DNA of 64,000 nucleotides from Diplonema japonicum. Taxonomy: Eukaryota > Euglenozoa > Diplonemea > Diplonemida > Diplonemidae. The translations under genes and the position numbers were made by a program. Positions 29,474 to 40,239 of the stretch are shown here, in pieces. Positions within the stretch are counted from its first letter, which is position 1; the number at the start of each line of letters is the position of its first letter. The stretch spans positions 525,038 to 589,037 of the forward strand of contig OZ025684.1 of NCBI GenBank assembly GCA_964019335.1, given 5' to 3'. Below the pieces are notes generated by a model, which did not search any database, was not told the origin of the DNA, and saw only the letters and a program-made list of their open reading frames with translations.

Positions 29474-30571
29474 TCACACCTTGGACGACTCGTCAACTGT
29501 TTTGCCCGAGACAACAAGAGCAAGGCCGATCAGGATACCCACAGCACTGAAGTCCTTATAACTGGGTTCTGAGAACCCTTTCTCGTCAACGGCCCAGTGT
29601 TTGCCTTTGATCAGGATAATCAGGAAAGACAGCACGAAGGACGTCAGCGGCTGGATGACAGTGTAGGCCGACACGACAGACGCCTTAAGGAAGGCGTTGG
29701 CCCATGTCATAGCTATGTAGGCAATAACAGAGTTGAAAAGGATCCAATAGAGCAAGGCGAGGATCATGGAGGTGGGGACGGCCCACGCCCCTTTGCAGTC
29801 GTGCGAAGGACACACAAAATGCAGCATCGCGTCGTTGGAGTTGATGATGAACGCTGCAACTGCCATCAATACACTGGCAGTGATGTAAGACCATCCTGTC
29901 ACTGAGATGGGGAGATACGTCTTCGCGGCAAGCAGCGGCTTCGTGAGGATCACATAACCGCTTGTCGCAAGGCAGTTGAAGAAGAACAATATGTTCCCGA
30001 CAACAGGCTCGTTCACGGAACTGTCACCAGACCCCGATGAAGACGACCCTCCAGAGTCACCACCAGGCAGCACTATCATGCACGTAGCACCAATGACCGC
30101 GAACAGTATCCCTGCTATCTTCTTCGCGTCTACTTTCTCATAGCCTAATAGCAGCGCAAGCGCGCACGTGAAGATTGGCTGTGACGGTTGCCACACGCTC
30201 CCCGTTGTGGGGTCGGACAGCTTCAAACCGACTATGAAGGCAAACTGGTTCACAAAGATACAAACACCCGCAGCCAGCAACCTCAGTAGGTGCTCTTTCT
30301 GCGGGTACTCCACCCTCTGAAACATCGCTAGTGCAACGAGGATCGGTCCGGCAATGCCTTCCCTGATCAGTGCAAACAACACAGGGTTCGTGCCGCTGAC
30401 ACCAAGCTTGCCAACAACAGCACCGCCTCCAAAACTCAGCTGACAAATAATCATCGCACCATGCAGCTTCCACATTGAAGGTATGCTGCCCTTGCCGTAA
30501 GTGTCAAGGCGATACTGGTCATCTTCACATGTCTCTTCGTCGTCTTCGTCGTTAACATATTTGTGCGGCAT
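29474..30571 (-). CDS. EamA / DMT-superfamily transporter
   Basis: A 365-residue protein with about ten predicted membrane helices in two EamA-like halves. The first runs from about residue 35 (MIICQLSFGGGAVVGKLGVSG) with the typical VWQPSQPIFTCALALLLGYE; the second starts at about 190 (ILFFFNCLATSGYVILTKPLLA) with VVSAYTVIQPLTSFVLSFLI. A cytosolic acidic N-terminus and a Gly/Ser linker (about 170-185) complete it. DMT proteins export or exchange small metabolites, including drugs, nucleotide sugars and amines; the substrate is not readable. CTACAG followed by a G run ends ten bases before the ATG. Confidence 0.88.
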   Translation of the reverse strand: MPHKYVNDEDDEETCEDDQYRLDTYGKGSIPSMWKLHGAMIICQLSFGGGAVVGKLGVSGTNPVLFALIREGIAGPILVALAMFQRVEYPQKEHLLRLLAAGVCIFVNQFAFIVGLKLSDPTTGSVWQPSQPIFTCALALLLGYEKVDAKKIAGILFAVIGATCMIVLPGGDSGGSSSSGSGDSSVNEPVVGNILFFFNCLATSGYVILTKPLLAAKTYLPISVTGWSYITASVLMAVAAFIINSNDAMLHFVCPSHDCKGAWAVPTSMILALLYWILFNSVIAYIAMTWANAFLKASVVSAYTVIQPLTSFVLSFLIILIKGKHWAVDEKGFSEPSYKDFSAVGILIGLALVVSGKTVDESSKV

Positions 30572-30663
30572 CTCCCCCCCTGTAGGATTGCAGGAACAGT
30601 AGTCGATAATAGAACTCCTAAAGCGCTGAAAGCGACAATAAAGTGTTGCAGCACGCTGTTGGT

Positions 30664-31629
30664 TTACAGCTTGCTTCTTACAGGTAGGTTGGAGAGGAAA
30701 GGAACGACGACTGCAGAAACGCTGGGCGCGTCATCGCTATGTACGTGATGTCCGCCTGCTGCCAGAACAACGGTTGTGACGTTCTTTAAGCACGCAAGGC
30801 GTTCCTGGCTGTTTCGCTTGTACAATTCATAGTAGGATTTCTCTTTTTCGGTGTTGAGGGGCTGCATTCGCTTCACAAAGTCTAGCGGCCCCAACACACG
30901 CAAGAACGGACACTCCACACTCGATGCGATCTCCAGTAGCTGCGTCTGCTGCATTTTCATAAACTGTCTATCGCCGTACTGTTTCGGGTCAGGTGTGAAC
31001 ACCCAGCTCATATCGCTCTCTTGTCGCGTGTTCCTTCTTAGGATGTTCACTGCGGTCTTCCTTGTCTTCGGGTATATCTTGTTATTTTGGTTCTGAATAA
31101 CAGCTTCCTCGAAGCTTGCGAATTTCTTGGGGCCTTTCTTGGTAAACCTCTCTACATTCGCCGTGATAGATCTGACCTTCGTAGTGATGGTAGTACTTAG
31201 GTCTAATGGGAAGACACCACTCATAGCAGCAGGTGGGGCCTCAACAGCCACAAGTGCAGACACCCTCTCAGGGAACGAAGCAGCTGCCAAAAGTGTGACG
31301 CCACCGCCCCGTGAGTGCCCGAACAAAATCGCTGTACCCCACCCGAGCTTGTCCAGCATACTCTTTACCAGTACTGCCTCCTCGAAGTCGTTGTAATTGC
31401 AATATGCAGGCATCCACTGGGACTTCCCACACCCAGGAGGGTCCAAAGCCACCACATCAAAACCTGCTTCACACAGCAAGGGAGCGATCTCATCAAATGA
31501 CCCTGCGTTGTCCAGCCACCCGGGGTAGCACAAGATCCTCTTTTGTGCGTCGGGCGTTGTGGGTGACCACCTTTTCATCCCCATCTTGAATCCATTCTCG
31601 AGGGTCACAATTGTGTCACATGTCAGCAT
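30664..31629 (-). CDS. Alpha/beta hydrolase 1
   Basis: A 321-residue single-domain alpha/beta hydrolase. It has an oxyanion region (CYPGWLDNAGSF), nucleophile elbow GHSRGG (Ser106), a probable acid after LRVLGPLDF and the catalytic His in GGHHVHSDDAP. It has no signal peptide, so it is probably cytosolic. The substrate is unknown; lipase, serine hydrolase and epoxide-hydrolase-like roles are all possible. The ATG at 31629 follows ATTTGACAG by five bases; in-frame codons upstream are before that acceptor. It is a tandem paralogue of 31837-32799, and about 210 bases of the N-terminal coding part are nearly identical. Confidence 0.9.
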   Translation of the reverse strand: MLTCDTIVTLENGFKMGMKRWSPTTPDAQKRILCYPGWLDNAGSFDEIAPLLCEAGFDVVALDPPGCGKSQWMPAYCNYNDFEEAVLVKSMLDKLGWGTAILFGHSRGGGVTLLAAASFPERVSALVAVEAPPAAMSGVFPLDLSTTITTKVRSITANVERFTKKGPKKFASFEEAVIQNQNNKIYPKTRKTAVNILRRNTRQESDMSWVFTPDPKQYGDRQFMKMQQTQLLEIASSVECPFLRVLGPLDFVKRMQPLNTEKEKSYYELYKRNSQERLACLKNVTTVVLAAGGHHVHSDDAPSVSAVVVPFLSNLPVRSKL

Positions 31630-31836
31630 AGTGCCTGTCAAATTACATTATAAAACGCAAGGAAGCATGAAACTAACAATGCTCAAGGACAAGATGTGTA
31701 GTGCACTTGAAGGGGCAAAAGAAACAGGCAACTGGAGAGCCTCTAAACGGCCCACAGGATGAAAACCAACCTGCCGACTGAGGTCCATGAACTACCTTAG
31801 AACAAAGAGTCAAAAGAATAGAAATATGATCGGAGG

Positions 31837-32799
31837 CTACAGCTTGCTACAGGGGGCAAGAGCTGTATTGAGGTAAGGGATGATGATGCTTGCTACTTGT
31901 GGTGCGTCGTCGCTGTGTACGTGGTGGGCGGAGTCTGGGTCGAGCACTTTGGTAGTGAGGGTTTTGATAGTCTTTCGGCGTTCGTCGCGAGCCGTTCGGG
32001 AGACATCCTGCTTGTGGGCGGTGGCATGCCCCGCAAGACTAATGAAGAAGTCGACAGGTGACACGAGAGACAGACATGGCGACTTCACCGATGACAGCAT
32101 CCTCATTTGCATGTCATGTGACAGTTTGACTGCCTGCCTGTGCCCATACTGCCTGGGGTCATGTGTGAACACCCAACTCCCATTACTCTCCTGCTGCACA
32201 TGCCGTCTCACGATGTTCTCAGCCGTCTTTTTCGTCTTCGGGAATGCCTTGTTGTGTTGGGTGTGCTGCACCGCCTCTTCAAAGGTCTTGAACACCCTTA
32301 GCTTACGATTTGTGTTTTTCAAGCACGACTTGTAGTTTGCACGCAGCACATCAGCAGGGTTCCGTGTGATCTCATGAGCGTAAACGCCTGCGACACCATA
32401 CCCCCCCGCCTCAATCGCCACCACTGCAGACACCCTCTCAGGGAACGAAGCAGCTGCGATAAAAGCTACCCCACCGCCCCGCGAGTGTCCCATGAGTGCA
32501 ACCTTCCCCCACCCGAGCATGTCAGCCATTTTCATAAGCATGGATGCCTCCTCGAAGTCGTTGTAATTGCAATATGCAGGCATCCACTGGGACTTCCCAC
32601 ACCCAGGAGGGTCCAAAGCCACCACATCAAAACCTGCTTCACACAGCAAGGGAGCGATCTCATCAAATGACCCTGCGTTGTCCAGCCACCCGGGGTAGCA
32701 CAAGATCCTCTTTTGTGCGTCGGGCGTTGTGGGTGACCACCTTTTCATCCCCATCTTGAACCCGTCGCTGAGGGTCAAGACTGTGTCATGCATTTGCAT
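31837..32799 (-). CDS. Alpha/beta hydrolase 2
   Basis: A 320-residue paralogue of the downstream hydrolase. It has the same CYPGWLDNAGSF block, nucleophile elbow GHSRGG and His in SAHHVHSDDAP. The first third is almost identical to hydrolase 1, while the lid and C-terminal region differ at many positions (for example TRNPADVLRANYKSC), consistent with changed substrate choice after duplication. AAATCCACAG lies eight bases before the ATG, a likely trans-splice acceptor. Confidence 0.9.
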   Translation of the reverse strand: MQMHDTVLTLSDGFKMGMKRWSPTTPDAQKRILCYPGWLDNAGSFDEIAPLLCEAGFDVVALDPPGCGKSQWMPAYCNYNDFEEASMLMKMADMLGWGKVALMGHSRGGGVAFIAAASFPERVSAVVAIEAGGYGVAGVYAHEITRNPADVLRANYKSCLKNTNRKLRVFKTFEEAVQHTQHNKAFPKTKKTAENIVRRHVQQESNGSWVFTHDPRQYGHRQAVKLSHDMQMRMLSSVKSPCLSLVSPVDFFISLAGHATAHKQDVSRTARDERRKTIKTLTTKVLDPDSAHHVHSDDAPQVASIIIPYLNTALAPCSKL

Positions 32800-33387
32800 T
32801 GTGTTCCTGTGGATTTGCTATGTTTAGTCAGCAACGACGGGGTCTCTGCCTTACTCAGTGAGTGGAGCCCATGTTCGGTGACAAAGGAGAAGCCTCGATC
32901 TCACCATCCTGCATGGCACTTCGATAGGCTTGAAAGATACAGAATAAAAAGGAAGTTAGATGTGGATCACCTTGCTCACTCGTATTTCTAATAGGCGTTA
33001 ACTCGAACGTGAGCAGCTTTGTTTTATCTGTTCGCCCCGAGTCACGAAAACAAAAAAAAGGGGGAATAATACACACTAGGATTTGTTAAAAAGTTGGAAA
33101 ACACTGAAAGATAAGCACGAGGGTAGCAAACACGACAACACGCTCAAAGAAGACAAACACAGAAGAAAATGGAGATTAAAAGGAGGGGGGGGGGGGGGTA
33201 AAATACACTATATAATAAACTTTTTAAAGAAATAGGGAAAGGAGTAACGAGAAAAAAAAAAGAAGAAAAACGAGGAAAATGGAGGAATGGGGTGGGTGGG
33301 GCAGATGGTCTATTGTATCGTCTCTTTCTTTTTTCTTTTTTTTTTTTCACCCCCTCTTTTTTTTCATTCCTTTTTTTTTTTTTTTTT
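32800..33387. other. Intergenic, A/G- and T-rich
   Basis: No gene recognised. A G run lies at about 33185-33198, and mixed AG and CT tracts occupy 33240-33387 immediately downstream of the AP-1 mu stop. Confidence 0.45.
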
Positions 33388-34781
33388 CTAGTTCATTCTG
33401 ATCTCGTAGTTACCGGCCCTTGTTATATACCTCACCCACGGCAATGCTTGGTACCCGGACTGCTCCTCCACTTTGCAGTACCTTACCTGTCGATTTGTTT
33501 CCCTCCCTTCACCCTTCATTCATATACACCCGATGCATACCACAACGTTCGAAACCGAGAAGTAAGGGATCTCAAACTTCACGTTGATGGGCCTCCTGAT
33601 GGCTGCGTCGTGCTGTCTAATGGAGGGCAGGCCGAACGTGCAACGGCACAGGAACTCCTTCATACTTGGGAAGAGCTGTGGGGGGGGGGGGGGGGGGGGT
33701 TTCCCCCCTTTTTTTTCTCCCATACCTTGATAGTCCATTCTACACAGTCTCTATCAGGGATATATTTCACGCTACCAGCATTCTGCTTGAAGACCGGGGA
33801 GTCTGCATCGGGGGGGACAGGGATTGTGATCACGACACCTGACGCTGTGGAAGTTTTCTTGAACTGCGAGGTGGCCTTCACAAGGTACTCAAGCCTTGTG
33901 CCACCGTGGCGCTCGACTTGTGCGTCGATCTTGATAAGAGGCTTGACCTTTGCCTGGAGTCTGTAGGTCATGAGGTCGAACTCCCCATCAGGGGGGATGA
34001 AAGAGATAGTTCTATCCGCGTCGAACCTGTTCAGCTTCACGCACTGGTGGAACCTCACGTCCTCTAGGTCTACCGTCTTCCCCTTCGCTTTCCGGGATGT
34101 GACTTCGAACAACGCTTTGTCGTTGAGCCCGACCTTCACCTCCGGCATCCCTGTCAGCTTCACCCGCATCTTCAAGGCTCCGATGATCTCAGAGTGTATC
34201 ACCTCTCCTGCAGAGTTCATCAGAAGATTCAACGAGTCGACCACATCTAAGAACACTTCGTTCTTCTTATACTTGATCCCGGTTGGTCGCCACGGGCAGG
34301 ACCCGATGGCCCCTGTCATCGCCGACGGCAGGTCCTTCGGCCCGTCGTCATCGTCCAAGATTCGCAGCTTGTGCGACTCTTGTGTGATGTACTGCCGCAG
34401 CACTTTGGGTTCGGTGAACTGCGGGTACCCGAAGTCCATCATCTCGTCTAGCAGTTCGTATATGACAACGAAGTTGTCTCTGATGCTCTCCTCTGTCACG
34501 TTCTCTGTATACTCTTGCAGTACTTTGACCAAGTTATGGAGGTACACCACCAGCATTGCCGCGTTGCAGTTAATTTTACCCATCAGTACAAAGTACAAGT
34601 TGTTATGCTTCACCCAAGCAAACGTCACGCCGCCCACGTTGAAGACGGGCTTCACCTGGCTCTCCTCCTCGTCGATCACCTTCTCGACAAATGTGTCAGT
34701 CGAGTACGGCACGTCATGGCGGTAGTTCCTCGAGATGAGCGCCTTACCTTTGTTGCTCAGCACCACCAGACACGACGCCAT
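33388..34781 (-). CDS. AP1M: AP-1 complex mu subunit, three exons
   Basis: Exons 33726-34781, 33541-33675 and 33388-33486 encode 429 residues, the usual length for AP-1 mu. Introns are 50 nt (33676-33725, GTATGG...CCACAG) and 54 nt (33487-33540, GTATGC...CGACAG), both phase 0. The first has a C run of about 20 as its pyrimidine tract, preceded by G6-AAA. The N-terminal longin-type domain (MASCLVVLSNKGKALISRNY) and mu-homology domain (RPTGIKYKKNEVFLDVVDSL) are clear. Splicing restores EWTIK-LFPSMKEFLCR, PINVKFEIPYFSVSN-VVVRYCKVEEQSGYQALPWVRYIT and the stop. AP-1 packages clathrin vesicles at the trans-Golgi and endosomes, and mu binds YxxPhi sorting signals. A CACCACAG acceptor lies 14 bases before the ATG. 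Confidence 0.93.
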
Positions 34782-35056
34782 GTGTACGCCCAACCCTGTG
34801 GTGAGATGGACCCCTCCCCCCCCTCCCGCAAGCAAAGGCAACACATGCTAAACATATGCTAGTGGATGGAGATTCGAAGCGATGGGCAAAAATATTTTTT
34901 CGTAGGTAATAAAACGGTGTTTCATGGAATATACAAAAGCGGACGAGGAGGATGTTCGTTTTTATGTTGCTCGTTGGAGTTGGTTCAAAAAAAAAAAAAA
35001 AAAAAAAAAAGAAGAAGAAGAAGAAGAAGAAGAAGAAGAAAACAGCAAAAAAAGAA

Positions 35057-35566
35057 CTAAAAGGAAGACATATGTTGTGTAAATATGGCAGGGACCCACT
35101 CCATGGTGCTGTTGAAGGTGTAGCAGTGGATGCCGACGTGTTCTTGGGGGCTGAAGGAAAAGGTGTGAGTGTCGAGGGTGGCACAGCAGCGTTTGTAATC
35201 GATAGTGGCTCTTATAGTGTCGCCAGTGGTGTACACGGAACCCGATTTGTGTGTGACAGAGAGGGATCTAGCGTGGTCTGGATTCAGAATGAAGTCAGGG
35301 TGTTCCACAGGAGCCACTCCAAGCACCATGCTGTAGTACCCATGATGGGGGTCTTGGATCTTAAAGCTGCCTTCCCACCTGTACCCCCTCATTACAGGCA
35401 CCAACGACCTCACCTTCCCTTCCTTCCCCGACCATCTCACCGGGACATTTGTCGCATCTGCTAAGTACCTCAGCACTTCACCCTTCACCCCTCCAGCCAA
35501 CCCTTCGCGCAGGGTAGCACTCTGCTTGAACACCCAGCACATCAACACCCACTCTTCGTCACCCAT
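35057..35566 (-). CDS. Unknown protein, possibly SPRY-like
   Basis: A 169-residue frame, MGDEEWVLMCWVFKQSATLR onward. The C-terminal half has features of a SPRY/B30.2-like beta sandwich: YYSMVLGVAP, then TTGDTIRATIDYKRCCATLD and a final aromatic/Pro strand (MEWVPAIF). SPRY domains bind peptides or proteins. The match is by pattern only. The start is the first ATG after TTATGACAG; there is no signal peptide. Confidence 0.6.
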   Translation of the reverse strand: MGDEEWVLMCWVFKQSATLREGLAGGVKGEVLRYLADATNVPVRWSGKEGKVRSLVPVMRGYRWEGSFKIQDPHHGYYSMVLGVAPVEHPDFILNPDHARSLSVTHKSGSVYTTGDTIRATIDYKRCCATLDTHTFSFSPQEHVGIHCYTFNSTMEWVPAIFTQHMSSF

Positions 35567-38090
35567 CCTTTCCACCTACCCACCCACCGGCTGTCATAAT
35601 GTGGTGGTCCGGTTTATGTTGATAATACTGATAAACATATGGACAATGACGTCCTCAACTTAGAGGCAGTTGGCCTTACTGTCGGTGTCCGCTTGATGCT
35701 GCAGCGAAGTGGGCACCGACGTCAAGCAGGATGACCTCATGGACTCAAGCATCCGCCCAGTCGGGCTTCCTTTTTCCCTGAAGAGAAGTTCACCCGAATT
35801 CCAAGGTCATAGCAAACTCCTGTGTAGCTGTGACACCCCTAGACCCCAGACCTTCAAGCGCCAGCGAATGAACTTAAGTGAAGCCTGCCCCGTGTCTCGA
35901 GCCAACATGACCACAGGACCATATAAAGTCATACTTCATACTGTCCCTGCAGAAGATCCTTTCTGGGCAATGTCCACTAAAACTAATTCAGCCTTCTCCG
36001 TGTACTCTTGTAACCTCTGTTCCATGTGTTCGTGGCCAGCATGCCGTCCCGTTGTCACCCTTGTCTGTCATCTGCATGGGCATTGTCACCCTTGCCTTGC
36101 ATCTCGCTTCACGAAATAGCTCGCTAGTTGTCCTGCTCCATTGCGAACCCAAGCCCCGTCCAGCTTATTAGAAACCTCCATCAGGATTGCGAAATTCCCA
36201 TTACCTTCTACCACTGTCGATGGTGGGGGGTTGCATGTTCTTTTTTTTTTCTTCCTTTTTGAATCCACAGCTAGGGAGAGAACAAAGAGGAACCACCATA
36301 AAAAAATATCAATTGTAGAAATGAAAACCAAATTCACTACGATAGGAAACGAAGTGGTAGTAACTACCTTATGCTCCCATTCCCTGCTACCCACCGTAGT
36401 GCCTGACGTTTGCATCTTACAATTCAAAAGAAACAAAAATTGTCTGCTCGGCCTTGTCACCTACTGGATTGTTTTGTCCAGCTTTTCAGTCAGGGTCTAT
36501 TGGAGAACATGCTGCAGCGCCGTCTGCTTCATCGTCAGTATATCGAGAAATGCTGAGGAGGCGCCACAAGTATGTACCTCGAGCTATACAGGCTGGAGAA
36601 GAGAAGAGAGTAAAAGGATCACATTCCTGCTAAGACACTGTATGTTGGCGGCCACTTATGCTGGCGCTAACAAGTGCCTTAGCAGGTGAAGATAGTGAAC
36701 CTGTTTGGAAAGAGTTCCTTTGAACAGGGCGTGCTATTAACGGTATCAATGGCTCGGCCCCTGTAAATGGAACGTCCACCTATTTTCTTACCAAGGCAGA
36801 GTGCATTAACTGTAAGTGAAATAAGGTAATGTGGAGGGGGAGCGCCGATTTTTTTTGTGGCGATTTTTTTAATTCGCCCATACCTCCACAGCACACCCTA
36901 TCTTATCGAGCTGGAGAATACCGGTTTTTTTCACCTCTCCACATTATTTTATCGAACAGTAGCCGCAAGGATTAGGTGCGACACAATCAAGGAAACAAAA
37001 AAAGAGAGGAAGAAAAAGAAAAAGGGAGGCTCTTTTGTATGTTCAGTAAGCATGATATGCAGAAAGTGGCAGAAGCAATCAAAAGCCCCAAACAATCCAC
37101 ACCGACACTTACATGTACCCTCACAGCCATCCTTTGCAAACGGTCATGGTTCAGAACCGTTCCGACAGGAGAAAAAAAAAAGTCGATGTCACAGCAAACT
37201 CCACGCGAGAGCCGCAGGCGGGAGGGGGTATGGTCAGTACTAGGCATCTCTCAGTTTCGGACATGTCTCGCGACTCCTCTAGGAGGTGCTGTCAGGCCTT
37301 CAGTGTTCCCGACCACGGTCTCCGCATTCGCTCTGTGGAGAAGGACAAGGCTATGGAAGAGCCAGGTCCTTGGTGGTTCCTGTGCAGGAAAATAGCTATG
37401 TATTGCCAACAAATAATGAGTCATTATTTAACTCGTAGTTCCCGAATTTTTTGCGGTAACGAGTGTTAAATAATGGCTCATTTGGCGGCAAGTAAGTCGT
37501 TTTATTTCACTCTTCGTCATTTGAGTCACTCACTCTTCACTGTTTTCAATGCTGTTTTCTTTCACACAGGTCAGCTTTTTGTAAGGTAAGGTAATACGGG
37601 GTAGCTAGTTCGCCGTGGCATTTCAAGGGGAAGTAAAGCATTTATTCCCACTTTTAAGGGCCAGAATGGCCTCAGATGGCTAAAGAATAGTCAAAATACC
37701 CCCACCCCAAACAAGGTTTTCAAGTGGTTGAGTGCATTTTTTTCACGGCGAGACCCATTTTTTTTTCACTCTGAAGCGCTATTATTAATGGCCTAGTTAA
37801 ATAATGGCCATTTCGCGTTAAATAATGAGTCCCCTAGTGAGTGAAGAAAATGACGAAGAGTGAAATAAAAAAGAAATCTCTCGAGCCTTTTTCAAGTCTA
37901 GTTCTTTAAATGAACTGTATTTATAACCCTTAAAGACCAGAGTTGATAGATAAAAAAATGTTAGGTAACGTCTTGGAAGAAAAATCTTCTTGCTAGAATG
38001 GGGGTTAGGACAGGCCTATCAACGAGTTATCTACGAAGAAGGCCAGGTTTATTTTTTTTTAAAAAAAAAAAGGTGATAATTGGAGCATCT
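35567..38090. other. Long gene-poor spacer
   Basis: About 2.5 kb with no protein I can support on either strand. It contains a MITE-like element at 37500-37870, an adjacent imperfect inverted repeat at about 37412-37481 around ACTCGT...ACGAGT, A/G-rich DNA near 37000-37030 and T-rich spots. The stretch at 35650-36700 has mixed composition but its frames look random. Confidence 0.5.
37500..37870. mobile_element. MITE-like element with 23-bp terminal inverted repeats
   Basis: The left end TTTTATTTCACTCTTCGTCA (37500-37519) plus three more bases is matched exactly, inverted, at 37848-37870. The 371-bp interior has no open frame but carries TTAAATAATG-type motifs near its right end, like those just outside the left end. 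No clear target-site duplication is seen. A related end (16 matching bases) occurs at 45968. A non-autonomous DNA transposon is the simplest reading. Confidence 0.6.
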
Positions 38091-39392
38091 TCAAACGTCT
38101 CCTTCATGTTCACATGTTAGGGAGATGAGCTCCGTGTCTGGGTTTACCCATCGTCTGCACTGGTTAAGCATGAAAGCAACGGCCATCAGCAAGGTACCCA
38201 CGAGTGCACCGACAGCACAACAAGAGTACCATTCGACGGCGGCAGCATTGCCTTCCACGTCTTCATCTTCACTACCCACCTCGATGACGGTCGGCTTGTG
38301 CAACGAAGCACCATATGGCGCCCACTTACTTGAGGCGACCACCTGATTCATCTGCTGCCTGATGGCGAATGCAAGGGGTGCATTTACAAACCCATCCATC
38401 GAGAGCCTCACATAGACAGTCACCTGCCACTGTCCGTTTTCAGACACTTCAGCAGCTCTGACACAGTCCGAACATGCCATACCACTACTAGCCCCGGCTG
38501 CACGCACCACAGCACCGCGACCCGAAACCACTGTGTCATGATGTGTACCCTCGTCCGCTGTGCACTTGCTGCCCGTCCATCTGCAGAATCCAACATCATG
38601 CCCTGTGCATACTGCTTTCGATAACTTGGAGCACACCATGATCGCGGGTACAGCCGGCCCCTCCGGATCAGGAACGCACTGCCCGTGGATACTCCTGCAG
38701 TACTCTGGTGTTTCCTGGCAAGCATCTTTTCCCATACAAATAAACGGTCTAATATCAGCTGCTCCTGGGAGGGGGCCATTGTTCACCTCGCACTTGTTGT
38801 CCTTCCAAAGGCAATCACCGAAGATGCTGTGGCACACAGTTTCTTCTTTAATATTTGGGCAGACTGATGTAGCAGGCAACGGGGGACCAACGAGGTTGGG
38901 GATGCACTTCCCATCGGACATGGTGCAGAACTCGGGTTGCACATGGCAGTTCTTGATTTGGCCCAGCTGTGCACACATTGTGTGCCGCAAGTCCCTGCCC
39001 TCGTTGGAGATGTCGGCTACTTCAACAGCAATGCCCTCTGAGACGGCTGGGGAGAGGGACCTGGCCAGCTGTCCTACGTCACTTATGTCACTCACCCTCT
39101 TCGTGAACCTATAGACGGAGACCAGCTTGATAGGCATCGTCATGTCTGTCATTTGGCACCACGCTGCCCCGCAGCCCCGCACAGCCATCACATCCACACA
39201 CTTTTCAACACAATTGAATCGCTTCGCACACATACCAACCTGTGCATAACACGCACACAGTGCCTCACCCGTGAACGCATCTTGTGATTCGCACATTCTC
39301 CCGTTAGAGATAACACAGTTTGAGAATTCTTCGTCGTCACACTGTCCAGCTGCTCCCACAACGGACAGCAACAAGCATGTCACGAGTTGCAT
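38091..39392 (-). CDS. Cysteine-rich type I membrane protein with duplicated module
   Basis: A 433-residue secreted or surface protein. It has a signal peptide (MQLVTCLLLSVVGAAG), then a Cys-rich segment (CAKRFNCVEKCVDVM). Two tandem modules of about 75 residues follow, at roughly 135-205 and 212-285: each runs Cys...CxxxxGxCxPxxxGPxxPA...VC...C...CxWxxxxCx. Then comes an ectodomain and a transmembrane helix (SCCAVGALVGTLLMAVAFML) with a short acidic cytosolic tail. I recognise no family; the module duplication and conserved cysteines mark it as a real extracellular protein. The start follows CTCACATCAG and an A-rich 5' UTR. Confidence 0.82.
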   Translation of the reverse strand: MQLVTCLLLSVVGAAGQCDDEEFSNCVISNGRMCESQDAFTGEALCACYAQVGMCAKRFNCVEKCVDVMAVRGCGAAWCQMTDMTMPIKLVSVYRFTKRVSDISDVGQLARSLSPAVSEGIAVEVADISNEGRDLRHTMCAQLGQIKNCHVQPEFCTMSDGKCIPNLVGPPLPATSVCPNIKEETVCHSIFGDCLWKDNKCEVNNGPLPGAADIRPFICMGKDACQETPEYCRSIHGQCVPDPEGPAVPAIMVCSKLSKAVCTGHDVGFCRWTGSKCTADEGTHHDTVVSGRGAVVRAAGASSGMACSDCVRAAEVSENGQWQVTVYVRLSMDGFVNAPLAFAIRQQMNQVVASSKWAPYGASLHKPTVIEVGSEDEDVEGNAAAVEWYSCCAVGALVGTLLMAVAFMLNQCRRWVNPDTELISLTCEHEGDV

Positions 39393-40131
39393 ATCTTTTT
39401 TTTAATTTTTTGGGAACTGATGTGAGATGAGAGTTCTCTAGAGGAAGGAGTTAGAATGCAATTGTCGAAAAGCGGGGGGGGGGGGGGGGGGGGGAGTCCT
39501 CAGCCCGATTCTTTTTTTTTCCTTCTTTAGGGGCAGCAAGACCTTTGGCCGGGTCTAGGTGCATAACGACACCTCCCCTTAAGCGAGTCATTTCAAGGAA
39601 GTCTGTGTCAGGGTGACGGTGCTCGGCGGAGAGAAGAATAAAGCAGCCCATGCAGGCGAGCGACTGTCACCCAGGCACAAACAGACCTTTCAAAACAGGG
39701 TAACATGGATCGCATTTGGCTTCGGCAAAAGAAAAAGAGGCCATATCTGAGAGGTGGTGCTGCACAGGTTAGAACCCACTCCAATGTGTCGTTTGACAAA
39801 CACCCCCCACCCCTTGTACTTTATTACGTTATGGTACACTTGGAGCGTTGTTCGATTTGTCATCTTGACGTTAAAAGATCAAATCTTCTTCTTTTTTTTT
39901 TCTATTCAAAGTGGGAACGCCTTTTCCGAAAGCCAAGACCCAACCCTAATGGGTACCAACCCTAATGGGTAAACTTGAGAGCTTAACAAACTAATAAGCT
40001 CTAATGAAACTTAAGTCACTTAGTGGATTGCTTTGGAAAACTTGATGATGCTCGTGTCCAGGAGAATGTCAGTCCGACTTTCTTCACAGTATTGTAAACA
40101 AGAAAATATTTCACCCGAAAATAGTGATGTA

Positions 40132-40182
<51 letters not shown>

Positions 40183-40239
40183 GGAAAAAAAACTATTCTT
40201 TTAAGGTATGCGTTTTTGCGCTCACCGGCCTCCTTACGC
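39393..40239. other. Intergenic with G and A homopolymers
   Basis: Holds a G run of about 20 (39474-39494), a tandem CAACCCTAATGGGTAC duplicate at about 39941-39972 and an A tract of about 48 bases (40133-40180). No gene is recognised. Confidence 0.5.

Noticed and set aside
35709-36689. Plus-strand frames of 136 and 182 codons
   Set aside because: Composition looks random, with no domain, and the orientation is opposite to the surrounding cluster.
38700-38740. GTATGGG donor within the Cys-rich gene
   Set aside because: The candidate intron would remove conserved cysteines of a repeated module; the unspliced frame aligns better between the two modules.
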